The notes under the pieces are model-generated. The model did no database searches, was not told the DNA's origin, and was given only the letters and a program-made list of their open reading frames with translations. 22,662 bases of DNA. Source: Candidatus Melainabacteria bacterium. GTDB lineage: Bacteria; Cyanobacteriota; Vampirovibrionia; Vampirovibrionales; JAJTHC01. The stretch lies in assembly GCA_026389055.1 (NCBI GenBank), contig JAPLIO010000189.1:1-22662 (forward strand), written 5' to 3'. Below are positions 15,605 to 22,317 of this stretch, in pieces (within the stretch, counting starts at the first letter, position 1; the number at the start of each line of letters is the position of its first letter). The position numbers were made by a program, and so were the translations under genes.

Positions 15605-16720
15605 TTGTTTGAACGTAAAGGCATCCTGCTATTACCTTTATTTAGCCGGTCTTACAAGCTAACACATCAACCGCATGCTGTGTGGCTTTCTGCTGCTGAA
15701 CATAAAGAAAATTTAACCACTCTGCAGAATATTCTGACCATTTCTCAGCAACAGGGAGCGATTCCCGAATTGGTGCTATACACCATTCCTAACAGGGATT
15801 TAGGTAAAGCCAGTGAAGGGGGTGCTGTTAACGGTAAAACCTATTTAGCCAATAACATGGAAATGGCTAAAATGATAAAGCTATTTATTATGAAAACCGA
15901 TAGGCATCCCGTTATCTACCTAGAACCTGATTCTATTGCTCAGTTATTGCCAGCAGTCTACCGCAGGCCGCCTGATATGTACCCTTCTTGGGTGAAGGAA
16001 CGCCTTTGGTTGTTGAAACAATCGGTAGATTTGTTTAAGCAAGTAGGGTGTAAAGTATTTTTAGATGTAGGACATAGTCAATGGATTGCTTCTGAGCAAC
16101 AACGCCATACCATGGTTGAATTATTAATGCAGGCTGGGCTTCAACAAGCCACTGGGATTATTTCAAATATTTCAAATTTCCAAAGCGTTTCTGCTCTGCT
16201 GGGTCTACCCTCAGGTGAAGCTTATTATTTAAAAGAACTTGTATTGGCTATTCGCAAAGAGGCCCCTGCTCTCAACCTACAGCTCAGGGTAGATACCAGT
16301 AGAAGTTTGCCTCCAGAACTGTACTTGCAATTGAACCCTCGGCAATTCATTCTCTGCCCTAAAGGAAGATTGTTGGAAAAATTACCCAATAATACCCAAA
16401 GACGCATTGGGCATTGGCAGGGCGATTCCTTAGAAGAAGCGAGCGTATTTCCTGAATTTGGCGTTGCAAAAACGATTGAACAGTTAATAGAACAGGAAAG
16501 TTATAGTTTACTGGGAAATGAATTAACAGCACCTGTTTGGTTAGACCCGTTATTGCCGACGGGAAAAACGCCTTTGGGTATTTTACCCCCGCAACGCAAA
16601 ATTGAAGGGGTTGAAACCCGTTGGATTAAACCCCCTGATGAAGCCGATGGCTGTTTACCTTACCATGCTGGTGCTTCAGTTAGTTTAACGGATAAAGAGT
16701 ATCAAAGCGTTAATTATTAG
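15605..16720 (+). CDS. GH6-type glycoside hydrolase, apparently cytoplasmic
   Basis: 371 residues. Motifs of family GH6 (cellobiohydrolase/endoglucanase) occur in order: VLYTIPNRDLGKASEGG (57-73, Asp65), VIYLEPDSIAQ (103-113, Asp109, the expected catalytic acid), FLDVGHSQW (152-160), SNISNFQ (187-193), VDTSR (229-233, Asp230), CPKGRLLEKL and WIKPPDEADG (340-349, Asp348). The Cys that normally follows NRD is Leu66, so the first conserved disulfide is absent, and no signal peptide is visible. The TTG start has AGGAG 8 nt upstream. It follows gatA by 24 bp and is probably co-transcribed with it. The substrate would be a beta-1,4-glucan by family, but the activity is inferred. Confidence 0.75.
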   Translation: MFERKGILLLPLFSRSYKLTHQPHAVWLSAAEHKENLTTLQNILTISQQQGAIPELVLYTIPNRDLGKASEGGAVNGKTYLANNMEMAKMIKLFIMKTDRHPVIYLEPDSIAQLLPAVYRRPPDMYPSWVKERLWLLKQSVDLFKQVGCKVFLDVGHSQWIASEQQRHTMVELLMQAGLQQATGIISNISNFQSVSALLGLPSGEAYYLKELVLAIRKEAPALNLQLRVDTSRSLPPELYLQLNPRQFILCPKGRLLEKLPNNTQRRIGHWQGDSLEEASVFPEFGVAKTIEQLIEQESYSLLGNELTAPVWLDPLLPTGKTPLGILPPQRKIEGVETRWIKPPDEADGCLPYHAGASVSLTDKEYQSVNY

Positions 16721-16888
16721 CCCTGATGATGCTATTTAATCGTTGAATTGGTATCAATAAGAGTCGTAAAAACTATCCATTTGTACCAAATAGAACTAAA
16801 CCCTAAAGGTTGATGCTATTTTGCCGAAATAACGAATACAAGCCTTTTATGTGTTACACCCCACTTTAAAACAGGATGATTTTGTGCT

Positions 16889-17613
16889 ATGTTTAAATCA
16901 GCAATCAGCAATCAGCAATCAGCAATCAGCAATCAGCAATCAGCAATCAGCAATCAGCAATCAGCAATCAGCAATCAGCAATCAGCAATCAGCGTCAGCT
17001 AGGCTTTACCCTATCTGAATTACTGGTTAGTTTAGCCGTTTTGGGGTTAATAGCAGGGCTAACCGTTCCTTCTGTTGTCAATTCGGTAGATATTAGCAGG
17101 CAAAAAGCCGTGCTAAAAGAAGACATTCAAGCCATTAGCCAAATTACGCAAGAAGGCTACTTGGATGGTACTTTTGAAAGTATCACTGATTGGAGTGTTC
17201 TTAATACAACCGACCCTATTGTGCAGTATTTCACCAGTAAACTGGGTGGGGTAGTACGACAATGCCCTCGAGGAACAGTAGCTCCACCTTGTAATATTAG
17301 AAGCGGTACAGAAGCGACCTCCTATGTAGACGTTAATCATTCGGGACGGTGGGTCATGAGTAATGGTACAAATATCACAATGATAGGCGGTGGACATATT
17401 AATGCAAGCTATTTATTATTTGTACTCAATAGCAAGCCCAATTTAAACGATGGTGTTGGTAAGCAAATGGCTGTTGTTTGTAATATATCTGATAGCCTTT
17501 ATTCGCCTGTAACGGGTAATGGTTCTTTAAAACCAGCCCAGTGTGGTCCTTGGTGGCTTCCCACACGTAGTTCTATTTTTTATTCCCTTACTTGGGAAAT
17601 GCTTTATAGTTAG
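16889..17613 (+). CDS. Prepilin-like protein, phase-OFF by 7-bp repeat
   Basis: Paralogue of the gene at 9458-10202. R-Q-L-G-F-T-L-S-E-L-L and the same hydrophobic helix mark a prepilin-peptidase site and assembly helix; the globular part shares GRWVM-x-NG and has paired Cys. Upstream ATG 16889 (alternative GTG 16884, with AGGA 7 nt before it) leads into 14 units of a 7-bp repeat. With 14 units the ATG frame stops at TAG 17000-17002 and the GTG frame at TGA 17016-17018. The pilin frame is closed by TAA 16894-16896 and has no start before a TTG at 17041 inside the helix. Thus the gene is out of frame from either start. From the ATG, 12 or 15 units would give an intact prepilin; from the GTG, 13 or 16 would. 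Its 3' end overlaps the converging epimerase gene by 26 bp. Confidence 0.7.
16896..16993. repeat. 7-bp microsatellite (AATCAGC)14 in prepilin leader
   Basis: Fourteen perfect copies of AATCAGC, directly followed by a degenerate unit (GTCAGCT). Three units (21 bp) encode N-Q-Q-S-A-I-S in every frame, with no stops. Each unit change shifts the downstream frame, so copy number decides whether the pilin is translated. Confidence 0.96.
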
Positions 17614-18781
17614 CTGTATTCAAGTAATCCATTAAAAATTGTCCAATCTTTGGAGCTGCTGGTTCGTTGCCAAACGGTGAAACCGCATTTTCCGATTGAG
17701 TCTTAAACGCCTCATCGTGCAAAACAATCTGCAAACCAGCCAACACGGCTTCCACGCCATAATCCACAAAATGCACATTATCGGCGTGTTCACGCCCTTG
17801 TTGCCTATTACCAATACACAAGGCGGGCTTACCAAACAGCGGGGCTTCATATAAGAGGGAACTAGAATTACCCACCACGGCATCACACACCGAAAGCCAA
17901 GAAAAATACCGCTCACGCCCCAGTGTTTGAAACCAAATAATATCAGCATTTTGTTCTTGCTGAGAAGCGGCTATCACGGATTGAATCGCCTTATTGGCTT
18001 CCACAGAATTGGCATCTAAATTAGGAGTAGTGGCAATAACCCGAACATTGGCTTGCTTGAAAGCATCCAAACTTTGTTGCAGATAGTGAGCAGAGGCGAC
18101 CCCCTCCACCCCAACAGGGTGTTGGGTAAATAGCACAATCGGGCGAGTATCCATCACATCATGCCAACCGACTGCTTCCAATAAGGTTTCCCGAGTAAGC
18201 AACGGCGTAGCTAGTACATTATCCACTGCTAAAGAGCCTGAATGAATGATTGCTTGCGGGCTAATACCCCTTACCACCAACCGATTCGTGCTAGTTTGGC
18301 TAAAACATGCATGAAGCGAGGCTAATTCAGTTATCATCCACCGAAGTTTATCATCCACGCACCCACCTTGGGTTAAATCGCCACCTGCCAAATGCAAAAT
18401 GGGTACTTGGTTGTAAAATGCCCCCAATGCCATTGCAAAGGCTTCTACTCTATCGCCCAAAACAATAAAAGCCTCAACTGCCTGCCAATCGACCGTTTCG
18501 CAAGCCGATAAATGCCCAATAGTTTGAGGCAAATAAGTTGAAGTAGACTTTTCACCCAGAGACCCATCTAAAACCTGTAATTGCCAGCCTTCACGTTGGG
18601 CATCAGATTTTAAGGTAGGCAGTGTGGCTTCGGGTCGAAGGAGGTGTTCTCCGCCAACAACAAGAGTAATTTTTTTACTCTGTAGATTATTCGCTTGTAA
18701 CCATCGCAACAACGGAAATAACAAGTCATAATCTGCCCGAGAGCCTGTAAAAACGGCGATAGTTTGAGATGCAACAGACAT
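17588..18781 (-). CDS. neuC: UDP-N-acetylglucosamine 2-epimerase (hydrolysing), NeuC-like
   Basis: Hydrolysing epimerase that makes ManNAc-type sugars for sialic, legionaminic or related nonulosonic acids in surface glycans. GT-B fold marks: FTGSRADYDLLFPLL at the N-terminus, VLGDRVEAFAMA, HLAGGDLTQGG followed by DDKLRWMITELASLH, IHSGSLAVDN, TQHPVG, and VVGNSSSLLYEAP near the C-terminus. I place the start at ATG 18781 (397 residues): GAGGG lies 7 nt upstream. An ATG at 18811 would add MGEGWGEGFL, which is only translation of a GC-rich palindromic repeat. The gene follows yidC by about 70 bp. The synthase and CMP-transferase partners are not in the window, so the exact sugar is unknown. Confidence 0.85.
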   Translation of the reverse strand: MSVASQTIAVFTGSRADYDLLFPLLRWLQANNLQSKKITLVVGGEHLLRPEATLPTLKSDAQREGWQLQVLDGSLGEKSTSTYLPQTIGHLSACETVDWQAVEAFIVLGDRVEAFAMALGAFYNQVPILHLAGGDLTQGGCVDDKLRWMITELASLHACFSQTSTNRLVVRGISPQAIIHSGSLAVDNVLATPLLTRETLLEAVGWHDVMDTRPIVLFTQHPVGVEGVASAHYLQQSLDAFKQANVRVIATTPNLDANSVEANKAIQSVIAASQQEQNADIIWFQTLGRERYFSWLSVCDAVVGNSSSLLYEAPLFGKPALCIGNRQQGREHADNVHFVDYGVEAVLAGLQIVLHDEAFKTQSENAVSPFGNEPAAPKIGQFLMDYLNTANYKAFPK

Positions 18782-18788
18782 TAAGAAA

Positions 18789-18821
18789 CCCTCACCCCAA
18801 CCCTCTCCCATAGGGAGAGGG
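18789..18821. repeat. Palindromic G/C repeat before neuC
   Basis: CCCTCTCCC-ATA-GGGAGAGGG (18801-18821) is a perfect 9-bp inverted repeat with a 3-nt loop, joined to CCCTCACCCCAA (18789-18800). Its base composition differs sharply from the AT-rich flanks. From general knowledge, CCCTCACCCCAACCCTCTCCC-type palindromes are dispersed repeats in many bacteria. Here it lies between yidC and neuC and, read on the minus strand, supplies the GAGGG just upstream of the neuC ATG. Confidence 0.75.
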
Positions 18822-18850
18822 AGAAGAAAGGGAAAAAAACTATAAAACGC

Positions 18851-19957
18851 TTATAAATTAACCACTTGTTCAGCGGGTTTTTCAATTGCCGTAGATCCAT
18901 CTTTTTTACCGCCACCAAAAGCAATCCAAGCATTTTGGGCTAGCATCATCACCATGGTTACTAGCAGGTACAACATAACGCCAGCAGGAATGGGGATAAT
19001 AAACATCAACACGGTAAACATCAGGGGCATAAACTTCATCATCAGGGCTTGGGCTTTATCTTGTTCGCCGTCTGGTTTTTTAGCAGTACCATTCACCCAC
19101 GTCATGGATTGTTGGTAAGCCCAAGTAAGTAAGCCATAAAGGGCAATCAAGGTAAATACATCCCAATGCCAAGTAGGAATGGCTTTAATGGTAGGTACTT
19201 CAACCGTTAACAGCCCTTCTTGGGTAGCCGAAGGTTTCAGCACGATGTTTTCAATTTCGTTGCTTTTAGGATCTTTCATCGTTACTTCAACGGATTCGAC
19301 TTTCGCCATATAATCTTTACTAAAGCCTAAATCGCTTTGAAGTAAGTTAAACCGAATAGGTTCGCCTGCAATAACAGGCCGAGGTTCAAAGGTGATAATT
19401 TTGTTGGCATCAGTCAAGTGAAAATCGCCAATTTTCATGATTTGTGGTTCAGCGACGCCTTTAAGAATTACTTTAAATTTATCGGGCGTAGCAATAGAAA
19501 ACTGGTTGTGTTCAGCGGTAACGGCAAATTTCCCATCGAGTGTTTCACCCCCTGAACTTTGCAGGGTATGGCTTAAATGCTTCACGAAGAAAAAGCTTTC
19601 ATTACCTGCTAATTGCAAAAACGCAGGCGAAGAAAGCGACCCATAAAGGGCAATAAAAATAGGCAATTGAAGCAACATCGGCAAGCAACCCGCAAACGGG
19701 TTAAACTTATTTTCGCTGTAAAGCTTCATAATTTCCTGCTGCATTACAACAGGGTTATCTTTATGTTTGGCTTGTAATTCTTTCATTTTAGGCTGAATCA
19801 CCTGCATTGCCTGCATGCTTTTCATTTGAGCCGTGTTTAGGGGCCATAAAATAGCTCTAATCAAGGCTGTAACGCCAATAATAGCCCAAGAATAGGAGCC
19901 TACAATACCTTTTAAGCTTTGTAGTAAAAATAGCATGGCTTGGTTTAAAAAATCCAT
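18851..19957 (-). CDS. yidC: Membrane protein insertase YidC/Oxa1, cyanobacterial-type insert
   Basis: Inserts and folds inner-membrane proteins, alone or with Sec. 368 residues. TM1 spans about 18-40 with the conserved groove Arg34 (ALIRAILWPL); the cytoplasmic hairpin (44-85) is QPKMKELQAKHKDNP...; NPFAGCLPMLLQLPIFIALY forms TM2; later segments are near 265-283, 307-325 and 326-345. Between TM2 and TM3 lies an insert of about 130 residues (131-262), beta-rich and soluble, expected outside the membrane. Such an insert is known from cyanobacterial YidC; the long N-terminal periplasmic domain of proteobacterial YidC is absent. The start at 19957 has only a weak ribosome-binding site. Confidence 0.93.
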   Translation of the reverse strand: MDFLNQAMLFLLQSLKGIVGSYSWAIIGVTALIRAILWPLNTAQMKSMQAMQVIQPKMKELQAKHKDNPVVMQQEIMKLYSENKFNPFAGCLPMLLQLPIFIALYGSLSSPAFLQLAGNESFFFVKHLSHTLQSSGGETLDGKFAVTAEHNQFSIATPDKFKVILKGVAEPQIMKIGDFHLTDANKIITFEPRPVIAGEPIRFNLLQSDLGFSKDYMAKVESVEVTMKDPKSNEIENIVLKPSATQEGLLTVEVPTIKAIPTWHWDVFTLIALYGLLTWAYQQSMTWVNGTAKKPDGEQDKAQALMMKFMPLMFTVLMFIIPIPAGVMLYLLVTMVMMLAQNAWIAFGGGKKDGSTAIEKPAEQVVNL

Positions 19958-20109
19958 AATGGTTGCGTCATTCTTTCTGTTGATAGTTAATCCGTTTTTT
20001 AAAAATAAAGGTTACTACGGAAAAACCCTAAAATACTAATGTGTACAATCATAACAAGACTATAAATTGAATGCTAGTGTTTATTCCACGCCCTTAAGAA
20101 TGTTTTAGC

Positions 20110-20115
20110 TATAAT
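20110..20115 (+). promoter_or_regulatory. Consensus -10 hexamer upstream of thrB
   Basis: TATAAT occurs 41 bp before the thrB ATG in the divergent yidC-thrB gap. No good -35 lies 16-18 bp upstream, so this is a likely -10 only by sequence identity and position. Confidence 0.35.
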
Positions 20116-20156
20116 AACAAAGTACAAAGTAATTGAACAACCAAGAAAGCCCATTT

Positions 20157-21074
20157 ATGCCCCAGTCATCCATCACAATAAAAGTACCCGCCACTACGGC
20201 AAATTTAGGCGTTGGGTTTGATACCTTTGGGCTAGCACTGACGCTTTACAATACGTTTACTTTTCAAAAAAGCACCCATTTTTCATTTAAAACCGAGGCC
20301 GATTCCCCTATTGCCCTGCCCACCTTATCCCCACAATTAAATTGCCCCGATTCACTCATCTTCAAGACGCTGCAACGCTTTTACCAAGCCCTCAACCAAC
20401 CACTAACGCCCATTGCCGTGGCAGCCTCTGTCAGCATTCCGCTGGGTAGAGGGCTGGGTAGTAGTGCAACTGCCGTAGTGGCTACACTGGTAGGCATCAA
20501 CGCCATCGAGGGCAACCCGCTTTTCACGCAAGCCTTATTGGAATTAGCCATTGATATTGAAGGGCATCCTGATAACGTTGCCCCTGCCCTATTAGGAGGC
20601 TTTCAATTGTGTGATGAGCAAACCGCCCATGCGTTGAATTGGTGCGAAGACTGGCATTTTTTAGCCCTTATTCCAACATTTCAAACGGAAACAGAGGCTG
20701 CCAGAAAAACCCTACCAGACCACTATAGCCGTACCGAAACGGTTTCCGCCTTACGCCATAGTGCCTTATTTGTGCAGGCACTGCAAACGGGCAATGCCCA
20801 GCTGTTGAAAACCGTTTTTGAACAAGATGCCATCCATGAACCTTACCGTGGAAAAAGTATGCCGCATTTTGAGCCTATTAGAAATGCACTAACCCCTAAC
20901 CCTAACATATTGGGGACGGTGATTAGTGGCAGTGGCCCTACGGTTTTAGTTTGCTACGAACGCACCGCCACCTCAGTAATTTATCAGCAAACACAAGCAT
21001 TGGCAGAACCATTAGGGTTAACCATTTTACCTCTAACGCTTGATAAACAAGGTGCTACAATCGTTACGACTTAA
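20157..21074 (+). CDS. thrB: Homoserine kinase
   Basis: GHMP-family kinase phosphorylating L-homoserine in threonine synthesis. VPATTANLGVGFDTFGLAL at the N-terminus, the ATP-binding loop IPLGRGLGSSATAVVA, EGHPDNVAPALLGGF and GTVISGSGPTVLV near the C-terminus are all present. 305 residues from ATG 20157, the usual length. A TTG at 20133 would add eight residues ahead of MPQSSITIKV and has no better ribosome-binding site. It stands alone: thrA and thrC are not adjacent. The gene converges with the small minus-strand gene 4 bp away. Confidence 0.93.
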   Translation: MPQSSITIKVPATTANLGVGFDTFGLALTLYNTFTFQKSTHFSFKTEADSPIALPTLSPQLNCPDSLIFKTLQRFYQALNQPLTPIAVAASVSIPLGRGLGSSATAVVATLVGINAIEGNPLFTQALLELAIDIEGHPDNVAPALLGGFQLCDEQTAHALNWCEDWHFLALIPTFQTETEAARKTLPDHYSRTETVSALRHSALFVQALQTGNAQLLKTVFEQDAIHEPYRGKSMPHFEPIRNALTPNPNILGTVISGSGPTVLVCYERTATSVIYQQTQALAEPLGLTILPLTLDKQGATIVTT

Positions 21075-21078
21075 TGGT

Positions 21079-21366
21079 TTACCCCTTACGGGAACCATGC
21101 TGATTGAGCTGGCTAATTTGGCTTTGAAACCTTCCATAAAGGCTTCTGGCGTGTTGTTCTAGCTTTTCTACAAAGATAGGGTCGGCAATAATTTCAGTAC
21201 CACTCCGCCGCACTTCATCTAAAGCTCTGTTAATCATTAACCGCACGAGGTTTTTTGGCAAAAATCTTGCTTTAAAGGAGCTTTTACTTACTTCAACTAA
21301 AATTTTCGCCACTTTGGGGTTGTTGGGTAAAAACGACCGGTAAAGCGATTCAATATCAGCACCCAT
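21079..21366 (-). CDS. Small unknown protein, 95 residues
   Basis: Start at ATG 21366 is set by AGGAG about 10 nt upstream; an ATG at 21465 would lie inside a MITE-like repeat and add 33 residues of translated repeat. The protein begins MGADIESLYRSFLPNNP and is predicted mostly helical, basic at the C-terminus (GRFQSQISQLNQHGSRKG). No domain recognised. No signal peptide or membrane segment. It is divergent from the MITE-bearing intergenic region and ends 4 bp from the thrB stop. Confidence 0.65.
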   Translation of the reverse strand: MGADIESLYRSFLPNNPKVAKILVEVSKSSFKARFLPKNLVRLMINRALDEVRRSGTEIIADPIFVEKLEQHARSLYGRFQSQISQLNQHGSRKG

Positions 21367-21416
21367 AGAACGAAGTCTCCTTTTTTTTAGTAACAAGCCG
21401 AAAGAACAGGTTTTTA

Positions 21417-21560
21417 TACCATTTTCAAATAGAAATAGCGTTAGATGGATACTAGGCACTGGCAAGCAAAAAACCGTAGGCGTACACAGAAGTACGTTGA
21501 GGATTTTTTACTTGACGGTAACAACGTAGACGCTGACGATAGTTCTATTTGAAATTGGTA
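21417..21560. mobile_element. MITE-like element, full copy (144 bp)
   Basis: Ends are imperfect terminal inverted repeats: TACCATTTTCAAATAGAA (21417-21434) against TTCTATTTGAAATTGGTA (21543-21560), 17 of 18 matching. Each end includes TA, so CC...GG flanked by TA fits the target duplication of IS630/Tc1-mariner relatives. There is no coding capacity. The interior (from ATAGCGTTAGATGGATACTA) recurs in a second copy about 290 bp away. It lies directly upstream of the small minus-strand gene. Confidence 0.75.
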
Positions 21561-21706
21561 TTACTGCTTATTACTAGTTTCGAACTGATAGAGATACTTC
21601 CTGAATGATGTGAAGGCTTTGTAATATATGGTGTTTTATATTAAGTACTGTTTAGAAAGCATCAAAATTCAGGAAATTTTTCAATTAGGGGCTTTTGATA
21701 GTTTAA

Positions 21707-21786
21707 TACCAATTTCAAATGGGAATAGCGTTAGATGGATACTAGGCACTGGCAAGTAAAAAACCGCAGGCGTACAGAAATTGGTA
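21707..21786. mobile_element. MITE-like element, internally deleted copy (80 bp)
   Basis: From TACCAATTTCAAAT through GGCGTAC it matches the first copy with about five substitutions over some 70 bp, in the same orientation, then jumps to GAAATTGGTA, the outer part of the right terminal repeat. About 64 bp of the interior and inner right arm are missing. TA is present at both ends. Confidence 0.72.
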
Positions 21787-22279
21787 TAAATAGATACGCA
21801 CCTAACGAAGCGAACACTGCTGTAGACCTGTTTTAGCCTGCTTCTAAATTATTTGCAAATTCTAATCAGGATGAGGTGCCACAAATTTACGCAAGTAGCT
21901 AACTCCTCTAAAAAAATGGTGGAGGAAATCCCAGAAATTATCCGAGCCATACAAGAATAACAGGGAATTAACAGGGAAAATACCAAAAATCAGGGCTGTA
22001 ATTCGAGTAAACACCTAATTCATGATCTTTGAAATAGTCTATAGATAAGGCGTTAAAGAACGCATAACCCTACCCCCCCCTGGTTTTTTCAAAAAAGAAC
22101 AGGGAATTGTATAGAAGTATCAGGGACTGTTTTTTACAAATCAACATTGAACGTGTATTCGAAAGTAACTGAGGAGAGGCTATAAAAAGGAAATAGAAGA
22201 CTTAAATAATCAGGGGATGTAAGCTGTGATAGGCGGTACAGTTCTAAAAAAGCGTTTAGAAGAATCGAGGTATTTATTG

Positions 22280-22285
22280 TATAAT
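22280..22285 (+). promoter_or_regulatory. Consensus -10 hexamer before the PLD-domain gene
   Basis: TATAAT 33 bp before the ATG at 22318. Upstream TTTAGA (22255-22260) matches four of six -35 positions, but its 19-bp spacing is long. Confidence 0.35.
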
Positions 22286-22317
22286 TAAGTAGCTTAGATA
22301 TATCCACATGGAAAAAA

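Larger units (their letters stand above)
21562..22317. other. Non-coding AT-rich region before the right-edge gene
   Basis: Roughly 750 bp with no convincing gene. It contains the deleted MITE copy (21707-21786), a possible 29-codon ORF (21871-21960, ending MVEEIPEIIRAIQE), six same-strand CAGGG motifs (21961, 21972, 21991, 22100, 22121, 22211), a run of eight C at 22073-22080, and an imperfect CCTG...TTTTTTC/AAAAAAG...CAGG inverted repeat just after it. It looks like accumulated mobile or relic sequence. Confidence 0.5.

Noticed and set aside
21367..21465. N-terminal extension of the 95-residue protein
   Set aside because: It is translation through the MITE terminal repeat; the internal ATG 21366 has the ribosome-binding site.
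21871..21960. 29-codon ORF ending MVEEIPEIIRAIQE
   Set aside because: No clear ribosome-binding site or family; could be a relic, so it is only mentioned in the intergenic entry.
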